NCBI GenBank assembly: GCA_945861535.1
Contig: CAMAUZ010000073.1
Location: forward strand, 1 to 40,439
Source: Akkermansia muciniphila
GTDB lineage: Bacteria > Verrucomicrobiota > Verrucomicrobiia > Limisphaerales > BJHT01
Length of the DNA: 40,439 nucleotides
Direction: 5' to 3'
The notes beneath the pieces were generated by a model. It worked only from the letters and a program-made list of their open reading frames with translations, had not been told where the DNA came from and made no database searches. Made by a program: the position numbers and the translations under genes. This document shows, piece by piece, positions 26,944-36,169 of the stretch (positions are counted from its first letter, which is position 1; each line of letters opens with the position of its first letter).

Positions 26944-27680
26944 GACGGATGGGGCGGAGCGGAGCGACAGCATGGTCTCAGTAGTTCCGGCGGCTCAGAA
27001 AAATCGCCTCGTGGTGAATCGTGACAAAACCACCGGAGATAACCGGCAAGATGAAATTGCGTTCGGGAGGTGGCGGGGGAAGCTGGAAGCCTTCCCGAGC
27101 CCAACCGCGGCCCGGCAGTTCCTCGCATCGGTGGGTCCCGCCTCGCTCGCCCGCCGTCGCCACACCAGGCGGACCGACGTTGAGCGGAGTTGATGTTACG
27201 CAGGCGGTGCCCCTCGTCGGGTTGTGAAAGTTTTGGCGAGCGTCTCCGGTTCGTTTTCACCCAGCTTTCGCAGGTGGCGGAGCGAGCGAACCTTTCCCGT
27301 GAGCTTGAGGCATTGGGGGAGTGAAAGGGGATCATCCGCGTGCGGCCGTCGGCGCGCAGGTTTCCAGTTATCTGGTTTCGCCGACTTCGCGCTTGGTCGC
27401 CGCGACGGGGGACGCATTGGTGCGGCAGGACGCGGCCTTTTTGGTGGTTGGGCGTCGGCGGCATACCAGCCGGGCAGGACGCTGGTCTCCCGCGGAAGGC
27501 TGGATTGGTGGTGTGTGATTCCATGCCCTGCGGGGTCTTTCTTCATGCGGAATCGCTTGGTACTGAACTTCCTGGACGATCCTCACAGGTGCTTTTTTTA
27601 GTGCGTCACCGCGGTCTCGGAGTTGTTTCGGGATTCCCTTTGACTCACTGGGGGCCTCCGTTATCCTCTCGCGCCTTGCT
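26944..27680. other. Gap between SMP-30 gene and pgk
   Basis: These 737 bases contain no protein I recognise. Short frames exist on both strands (for example 27224-27601 and 27340-27693 plus) but their products are Arg/Gly-rich with no domain and look like chance frames in GC-rich DNA. A T-rich stretch at 27593-27599 ends without a clear hairpin. The pgk promoter candidate is listed separately. Confidence 0.5.
27640..27667 (+). promoter_or_regulatory. Possible sigma-70 promoter of pgk
   Basis: TTGACT (27640-27645) and TATCCT (27662-27667) are spaced by 16 bp, a reasonable -35/-10 pair. The -10 box lies only 13 bp before the pgk ATG, which would give a very short leader, so this is tentative. 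Confidence 0.3.
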
Positions 27681-28937
27681 ATGGGAAAACTGACTGTAAA
27701 TGATCTCGATTTGCGTGGAAAACGCGTTTTTGTCCGCGTGGATTTCAACGTGCCGATGGAGGAAAAGGACGGTCAGATGGTCATCAACGACACCACTCGC
27801 ATCACGGAAACCCTCCCGACGCTCGATCTCCTGACCGGCAAAGGCGCGAAGGTCATTCTCGCCTCGCATCTCGGCCGTCCGAAGGGCCAGCGCGATCCCT
27901 CGGCTTCGCTCAAACCCGTCGCCGCCAAGCTCGCCGATCTGATCCAGCGGCCGGTCGCGTTCGTGGATGACTGCATCGGCGAGAAGGTCGAGAAGACCAT
28001 CTCGATCATGCAGCCGGGAGACATCCTCCTGCTCGAAAACGTCCGCTATTACAATGAAGAGGAGGCCAACGATCCCGCCTTCGCCGCCAAGCTCGCGGCC
28101 CTCGCTGACATCTACGTCAACGACGCGTTCGGCTCCGCGCATCGCGCGCACGCCTCGACCGAGGGCGCGGCTCGCGTCCTCGCCGAGCGTGGAGGAAAAT
28201 GCGCCGCCGGATTGTTGATGGAGCGCGAATTGAAATTCCTCGGTGACGAACTGGAAAATCCGGCGCGGCCATTTGTGGTCATCCTCGGCGGCGCGAAAGT
28301 TTCGGACAAAATCAAGGTCATCGACCGCCTGCTGGAAAAGGCCGACACGATCCTGATCGGCGGCGCGATGGCGTACACCTTCAAGCTCGCGCTCGGTTAC
28401 CAGACGGCCAAATCGCTGATCGAAGCCGACGCCACCAGCATCGCCGTGCGCGCGCTCGCCAAGGCGGCGGATCGCGGCGTGAAGTTTCTGCTTCCGTCCG
28501 ACAACGTCGTCGCGACGCCGGTGGACACGGGCAAGTTGAGCAAGAAGGGCCGCCCGATTTTCGACCTGCAAAATCCGCGGGTGAATTCTGAACCCGACAT
28601 TCCCGAAGGCACCGAGGGCCTCGACATCGGCCCCGCGACCATCGCGCGTTACAGCGACGTGTTGCGCAGCGCGAAGACGATTCTGTGGAACGGGCCGATG
28701 GGCATGTTCGAGGACAAACGTTTTGCGGAAGGCACCTTTGCCGTCGCCCGCGCCGTCGTGGCCGCGACGCAGGACAACGGGGCCAAGAGCATCATCGGCG
28801 GCGGCGACAGCGTGAAGGCGATCAATCAGGCCGGGCTCGGCGACCAGGTCACCTTCATGAGCACCGGCGGTGGTGCGAGCTTGGAATTTCTCGAAGGCAA
28901 GGTGCTGCCGGGGGTGGCGGCGTTGAGTGAGAAGTGA
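27681..28937 (+). CDS. pgk: Phosphoglycerate kinase
   Basis: A 418-residue glycolytic enzyme that transfers phosphate between 1,3-bisphosphoglycerate and ADP. The N-domain substrate motif is [18 protein letters not shown] and GSAHRAHAS also carry substrate-binding residues. The C-domain nucleotide part shows [17 protein letters not shown] and GGGDSVKA. Length is standard (about 400). It heads a plus-strand glycolysis cluster with tpiA, interrupted by a small retropepsin-like gene. Confidence 0.97.
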   Translation: MGKLTVNDLDLRGKRVFVRVDFNVPMEEKDGQMVINDTTRITETLPTLDLLTGKGAKVILASHLGRPKGQRDPSASLKPVAAKLADLIQRPVAFVDDCIGEKVEKTISIMQPGDILLLENVRYYNEEEANDPAFAAKLAALADIYVNDAFGSAHRAHASTEGAARVLAERGGKCAAGLLMERELKFLGDELENPARPFVVILGGAKVSDKIKVIDRLLEKADTILIGGAMAYTFKLALGYQTAKSLIEADATSIAVRALAKAADRGVKFLLPSDNVVATPVDTGKLSKKGRPIFDLQNPRVNSEPDIPEGTEGLDIGPATIARYSDVLRSAKTILWNGPMGMFEDKRFAEGTFAVARAVVAATQDNGAKSIIGGGDSVKAINQAGLGDQVTFMSTGGGASLEFLEGKVLPGVAALSEK

Positions 28938-28968
28938 GTCACCAATCGAACTGAACTAATTTCGCCGC

Positions 28969-29385
28969 ATGGGCCAGGTCAACACACGCATCAAAGTCGC
29001 CAACTGGTTCGACCTAGAAAAGGTCGCACTGGGCGAGCGCACGGAACCGGCGCGTGCGGCCGAGGCGGAGGCGTTGGTGGACACCGGGGCGGTGCGCTTT
29101 TATCTCCGCACCTCAATCGTCAAGCAACTCGGCCTGCGCCCGATTCGCAAAGTAACGTCCCGCACGATGGCGGACGTGAGTGTCGAGCGAACGGTTTTTT
29201 CGCCAGTGGATTTGGAGATTCAAGGACGCACCGGGACGTTTGAAGTCATCGAGGTGCCGGACACGCTGCCGAACATTGTCGGACAAATTCCGCTGGAGCA
29301 GCTTGATTGGGTCGCTGACCCCGGCGGTCGTCGGCTCATTCCAAATCCCGAGCACAAACACGGCGAGTTGTGCGATGACTTTTAG
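28969..29385 (+). CDS. Retropepsin-like (clan AA) aspartic protease, small
   Basis: A 138-residue protein with the aspartic protease triad in [13 protein letters not shown] (D-T-G) and a hydrophobic region (GLRPIRKV...) after it. A flap-like strand and a second glycine motif near the C-terminus ([15 protein letters not shown]) complete the half-domain. Retropepsins are homodimers of about this size, each chain giving one catalytic aspartate. Many bacterial members have no known substrate. The ATG at 28969 is 31 nt after pgk and the gene ends 45 nt before tpiA, so it is probably cotranscribed with them. No signal peptide is visible, so it would act in the cytoplasm. Confidence 0.7.
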   Translation: MGQVNTRIKVANWFDLEKVALGERTEPARAAEAEALVDTGAVRFYLRTSIVKQLGLRPIRKVTSRTMADVSVERTVFSPVDLEIQGRTGTFEVIEVPDTLPNIVGQIPLEQLDWVADPGGRRLIPNPEHKHGELCDDF

Positions 29386-29430
29386 CCGCCCAGCGCAACC
29401 CTTTTTCCGCACGGACAAAACCACGAACGA

Positions 29431-30201
<771 letters not shown>

Positions 30202-30245
30202 ATCAAAATCTGCTGAACCTCCGCTGAAACATCGCTGAAAAACAT

Positions 30246-30806
30246 ATGGGTTTTATCATTGGCCTTCTCACGTTCATCATGGTGATGGACTGTCTCCTCC
30301 TCATCTTCCTCGTCCTCATGCAGCTTCCGAAAAAAGAAGCCGGCATGGGCACCGCCTTCGGGGGCGGGGCCACCGACGTGCTCTTCGGCTCCGGGGCCGG
30401 CAATGTGCTCACCAAGACCACCAAATACGCCGCCGGCATCTTCCTCGTGCTGTCGCTGATCCTCTCCGTCCTCGGCACCAACCGCGCGAAAAGCAAGACG
30501 CTCAACATCAGGCAAAAGCTCGAGCAGAAGGCCAGTTCCGCGCCGATCCTGCCGCCGTCGGGCACCCCCAACGCGCAGATCAGCCCGACGCCCGCCGCGG
30601 TGCCCGCGACCAACTTCCTCACCATCACGCCGAGCAACGCCGCCCCGGCCACGGCGGTCCCGGCCACCAAGCCCGCACCCACGCCCGCCCCCGCGCCGGC
30701 AGCCTCCACGCCGACGAACAAGCCCGCCGTAGCGGCTTCAGTTCCGACGGCCCCTGCGCCGACAGTTCCGGCGGCACCCGCCGCTCCCGTCACGCCGAAA
30801 AAGTGA
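30246..30806 (+). CDS. secG: SecG preprotein translocase subunit with long Ala/Pro tail
   Basis: The first 80 residues are a typical SecG: two membrane helices (IIGLLTFIMVMDCLLLIFLVLMQ and a later YAAGIFLVLSLILSVLGT) joined by a cytoplasmic loop with the GMGTAFGGGATDVLFGS signature. SecG stimulates SecYE-dependent export. After that comes a tail of about 100 residues very rich in Ala, Pro and Thr, absent from ordinary SecG, so the protein is 186 residues rather than about 75-110. The tail would extend from the second membrane helix, probably on the periplasmic side or as a disordered cytoplasmic arm. It is followed 10 nt later by oppA. Confidence 0.93.
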   Translation: MGFIIGLLTFIMVMDCLLLIFLVLMQLPKKEAGMGTAFGGGATDVLFGSGAGNVLTKTTKYAAGIFLVLSLILSVLGTNRAKSKTLNIRQKLEQKASSAPILPPSGTPNAQISPTPAAVPATNFLTITPSNAAPATAVPATKPAPTPAPAPAASTPTNKPAVAASVPTAPAPTVPAAPAAPVTPKK

Positions 30807-30816
30807 TGGCCAGCCA

Positions 30817-32799
30817 ATGAACGCCGCACCCCGCGTCTCCGCTGTTAAGCCAGGGAAACGGTTCGGCGTTCAGTCAGTCCTTCCTCACCCGCCGCGTTTC
30901 CCCCGAAACGCGGTGGCGCTCTTTCCGGCGTTCCCGAATCTTGCCGCAAAGAACGCAAAGAGACGCAAAAGGGAAAGGGCTTGGGAGAGTCTGGCGCGGC
31001 ACTGCTTCACCCTCCGAGAGAATCTCCTCCTCCGTCCCTTTTTGCGCCCCTTTGCGTTTTTTGCGGCAATTCCCTCCGCCCCGCTGGCGCTCGCCCTCGC
31101 CGTCACGCTCCTCCTCACCGCCTGCGCCAATCACGAACCTCCCGCTGACCTCACCATCATCAACGGTGCCGAACCCGAATCCCTTGACCCGGCCATCATC
31201 ACCGGCCAGCCCGATGGCCGTGTCGTCGGCTCGCTCTTCGAGGGCCTCACCCGCCTCGATCCCAAGACCGCCGACGCCGTGCCCGCCATCGCCGAGCGCT
31301 GGGACCTCTCGCCCGACGGCACGATCTACACCTTTCACCTCCGCTCCAACGCCGTCTGGTCCACCGGCGAACCCATCACCGCGCCGGACTTCGTTTATTC
31401 CTGGCAGCGCGTCCTCGATCCCAACACTGCCTCCGACTACGCCGGCCAGCTCTTCTACATCAAGAACGGCGAAGATTTTAACGCCGGCAAAATCAAGGAC
31501 CCCACCCAGCTCGGCGTGAAAGCCCTCGACGCCCGCACCCTCCGCGTCGAGCTCGACAGCCCCACGCCCTTCTTCCTCGATCTCTGCGCCTTCCGCACCC
31601 TCGCCGTCGTCCCTCGCGCCACCATTGAGAAGCACGGCGACCGCTGGATGAAAGCCCGCCCGCTGCCGTTGAGCGGTGCCTACACGCTCGATTTCTGGCG
31701 CGTGAACGACAAGATTCGCGTCCGCAAAAACCCCCGCTACTGGGACGCCGCCAACGTCCTGAACCAGATCGTCGATTTCATCCCCTGCGACCAGCCCAAC
31801 GTTGCGCTGAACCTCTACGAAACCGGCGCGGCCGACATCATCTGGGACAAAGGCCTCGTCCCCGCCGAACTCATGGACCTCCTGCGCAAACGCGCCGACT
31901 GCCACAATTTCGACTACCTCGGCACCTACTTCTACCGCTACAACGTCAACCACAAACCCTTCGACGATCCCCGCGTTCGCCAGGCCCTCGCGCTGGCCGT
32001 GGACAAGCAGCGCATCGTCGAGCGCATCACCAAGGCCGGCGAAAAAGTCGCGACGCATCTCACTCCGAAAGGGATGTCCAACTACCGCCCGCCCGAGGGA
32101 CTCGGCTACAATCCCGACGCCGCGCGCAAGCTCCTCGCCGATGCCGGCTTTCCTGGCGGCAAAAACTTTCCGCCCTTCCAATACCTGTTCAACAGCAGCC
32201 GCGGCCACGAACAGATCGCCATCGAATTGAAGGACATGTGGAAGAAGGAACTCGGCATCGAAATGGAACTCCGCCAGGTGGAGTGGAAGGTCTATCTCAC
32301 CGAACAATCCAAGCTCAACTTCCACCTCAGCCGCTCAAGCTGGATCGGCGATTACAAGGACCCCAACACCTTCCTCGACATGTTCATGAGCAACAACGGC
32401 AACAACCGCACCGGCTGGAACAACCCGCGCTACGACGCCCTCATCAAGGACGCCAACCGCCAGACCGATCCCAAAAAACGCGAACCCCTCCTCCAGCAGG
32501 CCGAGACCCTCCTCATCCGCGACGACCTCCCCATCGTCCCCCTCTACTTCTACGTCGGCGTCACCTTCTACCACCCCGACCGCATCGAAGGCATCCACCC
32601 CAATCTCCTCGACGAACACCCCATCAACCGCATCCGCCGCAAAGCCCCCCGGAGCGCGGGCGTCTCGCCCGCCAGTCCCGTGGGGCAGGCTTCCAGCCAG
32701 CCAGTTCACGGGGCATCCCTGCCCCGTGTTCCTTCGTCCGGCCCCGGAGCGCCCTCCCCAAAGCCCCCCCTCGCCGCCCACGCGCCCGCCCCCCGCTAG
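30817..32799 (+). CDS. oppA: OppA-type peptide-binding lipoprotein with repeat-derived ends
   Basis: A 660-residue extracellular solute-binding protein family 5 member, for oligopeptide uptake with OppB and OppC. The real protein begins around residue 85 with a lipoprotein signal: a hydrophobic stretch (ALALAVTLLLTACANHEPP) with lipobox LTAC. The body shows the SBP_bac_5 pattern (NGAEPESLDPAI, GLTRLDPKTADAVPAIAERW, FHLRSNAVWSTGEPITAPDF, RVRQALALAVDKQRIVERI). The N-terminal 70 or so residues read through an inverted repeat, and the C-terminal 50 (Ser/Pro/Ala rich) read through another; both look grafted. ATG 30817 is the only ATG in frame upstream of the signal. Confidence 0.85.
   Translation: MNAAPRVSAVKPGKRFGVQSVLPHPPRFPRNAVALFPAFPNLAAKNAKRRKRERAWESLARHCFTLRENLLLRPFLRPFAFFAAIPSAPLALALAVTLLLTACANHEPPADLTIINGAEPESLDPAIITGQPDGRVVGSLFEGLTRLDPKTADAVPAIAERWDLSPDGTIYTFHLRSNAVWSTGEPITAPDFVYSWQRVLDPNTASDYAGQLFYIKNGEDFNAGKIKDPTQLGVKALDARTLRVELDSPTPFFLDLCAFRTLAVVPRATIEKHGDRWMKARPLPLSGAYTLDFWRVNDKIRVRKNPRYWDAANVLNQIVDFIPCDQPNVALNLYETGAADIIWDKGLVPAELMDLLRKRADCHNFDYLGTYFYRYNVNHKPFDDPRVRQALALAVDKQRIVERITKAGEKVATHLTPKGMSNYRPPEGLGYNPDAARKLLADAGFPGGKNFPPFQYLFNSSRGHEQIAIELKDMWKKELGIEMELRQVEWKVYLTEQSKLNFHLSRSSWIGDYKDPNTFLDMFMSNNGNNRTGWNNPRYDALIKDANRQTDPKKREPLLQQAETLLIRDDLPIVPLYFYVGVTFYHPDRIEGIHPNLLDEHPINRIRRKAPRSAGVSPASPVGQASSQPVHGASLPRVPSSGPGAPSPKPPLAAHAPAPR
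30941..31070. repeat. Inverted repeat with ~34-bp arms inside the oppA 5' region
   Basis: Arms at about 30941-30974 and 31036-31070 are inverted copies (TTGCCGCAAAGAACGCAAAG and its complement, with a few mismatches) around a 60-bp centre. Similar GACGCAAAGGACGCAAAG arms recur between oppB and oppC. The element is translated as the leader of OppA, which gives the odd LAAKNAKRRKRER stretch. Confidence 0.8.
32643..32728. repeat. GC-rich repeat encoding the OppA C-terminal extension
   Basis: Starts with GGAGCGCGGGCGTCTCGCCCGC, a palindrome-like unit, and ends with a perfect 9-bp hairpin (CACGGGGCA, loop TCCC, TGCCCCGTG at 32707-32728). It is read in frame as the tail ARSAGVSPASPVGQAS-type of OppA. 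I associate similar stretches with dispersed intergenic repeats in Verrucomicrobiota. Confidence 0.65.
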
Positions 32800-32805
32800 C
32801 CCGCC

Positions 32806-33720
32806 ATGTACTTCCTCAAACGCCTGGTCTTCATGATCCCGCTGCTGATCCTCATCAGCTTCCTGGCGTTTGTCCTCGTGCGCGTCGCCCCCGGCGGCCC
32901 CTTCGACAAGGAACGCAAACCCGCCTCGCCCGAAATCGAGCGCAATCTCCGCGCCAAATACCACCTCGACGAACCCCTCTGGCAGCAATACGCCCGCTAC
33001 CTCGGCGGCCTCGCCCACGGCGACTTCGGCCCCTCCCTCAAATACCGCGACCACTCCGTCAACGACATCATCGCCCAAGGCCTCCCCGTCTCCCTCTCGC
33101 TCGGCTGCATGGCCTTCCTCTTCGCGCAAGGCGTCGGCATTCCCCTCGGCTTCTACACCGCCGCGCGCCGCGGCCGCTGGGGCGATTACCTCGGCAGCTT
33201 CTTCTCCCTCCTCGCCGTCTGCATCCCCGGCTTCGTCGTCGGCCCCCTCCTCATCATGGCCTTCGCCGTTCATTGGAAAATCTTCCCCGCCTCACTCTGG
33301 GAAACCCCGTGGCACGTCATCCTTCCCACCATCGCCCTCGGCCTCTACTTCGCCGGCAAGATCGCCCGCATCATGCGCGAAGGCATGCTCAACACCATGA
33401 ACGCCGAGTTCATCACCACCGCGCGCGCCAAGGGCCTCAGCGAAACCGCCGTCCTCCTCAAACACGCCTTCCGCCTCGGCGTCCTCCCCGTCGTCTCCTA
33501 CTCCGGCCCGCTCCTCGCCGACCTCCTCACCGGCTCGTTTGTCGTCGAGAATATTTTCCAAATCCCCGGCATCGGCGTCTTCCTCGTCAACAGCTCCCTC
33601 AGTCGCGACTACCCGATGGTCGTCGGCCTCGTCCTCCTCTACGCCGCCCTCCTCCTCGTCATGAACCTCCTCGTGGACCTCAGCTACAGCCTCCTCGACG
33701 CCCGTGTGAAACAAGGCTGA
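32806..33720 (+). CDS. oppB: OppB-type peptide ABC transporter permease
   Basis: A 304-residue inner-membrane permease of the DppB/OppB family with six predicted membrane helices. N-terminal helix LVFMIPLLILISFLAFVLV, then the family opening VAPGGPFDKERK with the conserved P-G-(G)-P-F/D. The EAA loop, which contacts the ATPase, is visible in NAEFITTARAKGLSETAVLLKHAFR. It starts 6 nt after the oppA stop and is followed by a 323-bp gap before oppC. Confidence 0.95.
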   Translation: MYFLKRLVFMIPLLILISFLAFVLVRVAPGGPFDKERKPASPEIERNLRAKYHLDEPLWQQYARYLGGLAHGDFGPSLKYRDHSVNDIIAQGLPVSLSLGCMAFLFAQGVGIPLGFYTAARRGRWGDYLGSFFSLLAVCIPGFVVGPLLIMAFAVHWKIFPASLWETPWHVILPTIALGLYFAGKIARIMREGMLNTMNAEFITTARAKGLSETAVLLKHAFRLGVLPVVSYSGPLLADLLTGSFVVENIFQIPGIGVFLVNSSLSRDYPMVVGLVLLYAALLLVMNLLVDLSYSLLDARVKQG

Positions 33721-34043
33721 CCACCGTCATGAATCCCGCCCGCACCATGGCCTCACGCAAGGGACGCAAAGGACGCAAAGCCGCAAAGCAGTTGCCCTCC
33801 TTAAGCCTGAATTCTGAAATTGAAAACCTCAGCGCGGCTGCGCCCGCGCGCGGAGCGCGGCGTTTACGCCGCCGAGAGCCACGACTGAAACGATGCGCTT
33901 CCAACTCTCCCGCCATGCGCACGTTTCTGCGGCGTGCAGGCCGCGCTCCTCGCCGCGCCGCAAAACCTGCTTCGGTGTTCGGCTTGAATTCATTGCCATT
34001 TCCCTCCTTTGCGCCCTTCGCGTCCTTTGCGTGAGGCTCACCC
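33721..34043. repeat. Inverted repeat element between oppB and oppC
   Basis: The 323-bp gap holds no gene. Arms at about 33750-33780 and 34006-34036 (CCTCACGCAAGGGACGCAAAG and its inverted copy, roughly 26 of 30 positions) bound it. Inside are a second pair of inverted motifs (GCCTGAATTCTGAAATT and GGCTTGAATTCATTGCC) and a GCGGCGTTTACGCCGC palindrome of the rplS-downstream family. It looks like nested insertion of dispersed repeats, which may lower oppC expression. Confidence 0.7.
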
Positions 34044-34958
34044 GTGTTTTCCAAAATGAACGCCCACCTCAGCCCCAACCAAAAAGCCTGGCTCCGCTTC
34101 CGCAAAAACCGGCCCGCCATGCTCGGCCTCATCTTCTTCGCCCTCCTCACCGCCGTCATCCTCGCCGTCCCCTGGATTTCCCCCTACAACCCCGACGCCC
34201 TCTCCGACGCCCAATTCCAGCCGCCCAGCGCCCAGCACTGGTTCGGCACCGACATCCACGGACGCGACCAATTCGCCCGCGTCCTCTACGGCGCGCGCAT
34301 CTCCCTCCTCGTCGGCGCGGTCGGGGCCGGCGTGAGCCTCATCATCGGCGTCCTGTGGGGCGCCGTCTCCGGCTACCTCGGCGGACGCACCGACGAATTC
34401 ATGATGCGCTTCGTGGACATCCTTTACGCACTCCCCTCCGTCGTCTTCGTCATCGTCCTCATCACCACCCTAGAATCCCTGGTGAAAAACTGGCTGACCC
34501 AATCCAGCTTCGGCATCTCCGCGCGGCTCCTCTTCCTCTTCGTCGGACTCGGTGCCGTCTCGTGGCTCACCATGGCTCGCATCGTCCGCGGCCAGGTCCT
34601 CTCCCTCCGTGGACGCCAGTTCGTCGATGCCTCGCGCGCCCTCGGCGCGAGCCACGCGCGCATCCTCCTACGCCACATCCTGCCCAACGTCACCGGCGTC
34701 ATCATCGTCTATGTCACCCTCACCGTGCCGGCCGTGATCCTCTACGAATCCTTCCTCAGCTACCTCGGCCTCGGCATCCAACCGCCGATGGCCAGTTGGG
34801 GATCCCTCATCGCGGAAGGTGCGCGCCAGCTCAATCCCATCCGCATCTACTGGTGGCTCCTCGTCTTCCCCTGCGCCGTCCTCGTCACCAGTCTCCTCGC
34901 CCTCAACTTCCTCGGCGACGGCCTCCGCGACGCCTTCGACCCACGCTCGGACAAGTAA
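34044..34958 (+). CDS. oppC: OppC-type peptide ABC transporter permease
   Basis: A 304-residue inner-membrane permease of the DppC/OppC family. After an N-terminal RFRKNRPAMLGLIFF segment (OppC_N domain) comes the family motif HWFGTDIHGRDQFARVLYGARISL and the EAA loop RQFVDASRALGASHARILLRHILPN, which docks the ATPase subunits. About six membrane helices are visible. It is separated from oppB by a repeat and, unusually, is not followed by oppD or oppF ATP-binding genes: a minus-strand gene ends only 16 nt downstream. ATPases would have to be encoded elsewhere. Confidence 0.95.
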   Translation: MFSKMNAHLSPNQKAWLRFRKNRPAMLGLIFFALLTAVILAVPWISPYNPDALSDAQFQPPSAQHWFGTDIHGRDQFARVLYGARISLLVGAVGAGVSLIIGVLWGAVSGYLGGRTDEFMMRFVDILYALPSVVFVIVLITTLESLVKNWLTQSSFGISARLLFLFVGLGAVSWLTMARIVRGQVLSLRGRQFVDASRALGASHARILLRHILPNVTGVIIVYVTLTVPAVILYESFLSYLGLGIQPPMASWGSLIAEGARQLNPIRIYWWLLVFPCAVLVTSLLALNFLGDGLRDAFDPRSDK

Positions 34959-34974
34959 GGCCGGAACGCCGAAG

Positions 34975-35658
34975 TTAGGCGGATTGAACCTGTCGGTTCA
35001 AGCACAGTGGACCACGCGACCAATGCTCGCCAATTACTTGAATGAACTCAGGGCGCACGAGCTTCGCCCGCTGGGTTAACCACTCGTCATCCTCGCTTCG
35101 CAGATACAGTCCCTCGACTGGGCCATCCCCATAGACCGACTCCCGAGAGAGCATCGCCCGCAATTCGCCCATCGTGAAAAATCCTCGTGCCACTTCGCGC
35201 ACGGGCTTTACTTCCGTCGCCGCGAACAACACATCACGCCGACGGGTGCTCCAGAAACGATCATTCGCATCAAGCACATCGAAGCCAAGGAACCAATCCG
35301 GCAGCCGCGTGTAAGCTATGCTGTGTTGCGCGTAGCACCACTCACCATAGAGCACCGCGCCCTTCGGAAGCTGCTCGCGCAGCCCAGTCTCGTGTCGTGC
35401 AATCCAGCCACGCAGACCTTCCCACTGTCCCCGCAACGGGCCTTCCAGAAAGTTCCCGCGATTCTGTGCTCGCAGCCGCCCGGTTTCATCGAACGAGATC
35501 CCAAGATTTGAGCCGTCAACCTTCTCTTCAACGACTAGCCGTCCGCTCGCGAGGAACGCCTCCGCCTCTGCTGGTGTCATCACTTTGTCGTCCCGCGCGG
35601 GCTGTGGGGAGAACCAGAAAAGATGGGGAGTCTTGGGGAATTTGCGGAGCATGTCCAC
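34975..35658 (-). CDS. RNA ligase family nucleotidyltransferase
   Basis: A 227-residue protein with all the covalent nucleotidyltransferase motifs: motif I EEKVDGSN with K46 as the AMP-accepting lysine, an R67 in QNRGNF (Ia), YGE with E106 (III), FLGFDVLD (IIIa, F126), PVEGLYLR with E182 (IV) and RAKLVRP with K199 (V). It also has the KFPKTPHL start of the RNA ligase family related to Rnl2-like enzymes. It should seal RNA ends with ATP. The start is GTG 35658 or ATG 35652; both leave a gap of only 4-10 nt after the PIN-like gene, so it is the third gene of the ATPase-PIN operon. The protein is short, with no separate C-terminal domain. Confidence 0.85.
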   Translation of the reverse strand: MDMLRKFPKTPHLFWFSPQPARDDKVMTPAEAEAFLASGRLVVEEKVDGSNLGISFDETGRLRAQNRGNFLEGPLRGQWEGLRGWIARHETGLREQLPKGAVLYGEWCYAQHSIAYTRLPDWFLGFDVLDANDRFWSTRRRDVLFAATEVKPVREVARGFFTMGELRAMLSRESVYGDGPVEGLYLRSEDDEWLTQRAKLVRPEFIQVIGEHWSRGPLCLNRQVQSA

Positions 35659-35662
35659 GGGG

Positions 35663-36169
35663 TCAGTCCTTCAACTCGTCCGGGCAAAGGTGCATCACCG
35701 GCACTCCGTTCGCCGCCAGCGCGGCTTCGTCATGTTTCCAATCGCTGTCGGTCGCATTCAAGATGGTCGCGGGGCCAAGCATCGCGGCACACCCCACGGC
35801 AACCGCCACGTATTTGCGATCGGAACGGTCAAACTTTGTCAGCGCCACATCCCGCGGAAACTCCTCGAAATCGAGCGCATCTGCCGCCGTCGGCGTAATC
35901 GGCACCCGCTCGCAGCGTTCCGGCTGCCACTCGTTATCGTGAAGCCACTTCACAAATTCATCACCCACGCCCGGTTCCCCCGCGAGTCGTAGGTGCCTCA
36001 TGTATTCGTCGAAGATTCTTGCTCCATCATCCACCGCTACCCGTCCGTGCTCCATGATCGCTTGCAGCGTCTCGATGCACTCCAGTTCGCATTCCGCGCA
36101 CACGTCGGCCACGCCATTGGCGGCGATGCCCACGTTCACATCCACGATGCAAATCTTCGGTAGCTTCAC
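35663..36169 (-). CDS. PIN-like nuclease, partner of the ABC ATPase
   Basis: A 168-residue protein with the PIN-domain layout: KICIVDVNV with D10 at the end of the first strand, E40 in the helix region, D117 in FDRSDRKYVAVA and D141/D143 in ILNATDSDW, which together make the acidic metal site of RNases in toxin-antitoxin and defence systems. No other domain is present. Its ATG overlaps the stop of the AAA ATPase gene (ATGA), and the RNA ligase gene starts 4 nt after its stop. The pairing with an ATPase resembles ATPase-effector defence modules in which the ATPase controls an RNase. Fold assignment is from motifs only. Confidence 0.65.
   Translation of the reverse strand: MKLPKICIVDVNVGIAANGVADVCAECELECIETLQAIMEHGRVAVDDGARIFDEYMRHLRLAGEPGVGDEFVKWLHDNEWQPERCERVPITPTAADALDFEEFPRDVALTKFDRSDRKYVAVAVGCAAMLGPATILNATDSDWKHDEAALAANGVPVMHLCPDELKD

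Noticed and set aside
26709-27524. 271-codon minus-strand frame downstream of the SMP-30 gene
   Set aside because: Overlaps the SMP-30 gene and has no recognisable domain; composition is shadow-like.
30874-32325. 483-codon minus-strand open frame across oppA
   Set aside because: Its product is Gly/Glu/Val/Arg-rich with no domain and is the antisense shadow of a clear SBP family 5 protein.
32238-34034. 598-codon plus-strand frame over oppA end, oppB and the repeat
   Set aside because: Arg/Pro/His-rich product in a shifted frame; OppA and OppB are the real proteins.
34984-35001. TTGAACC-TGTC-GGTTCAA hairpin as a bidirectional terminator
   Set aside because: The 7-bp hairpin has no T-run on either side and lies inside the RNA ligase coding region.
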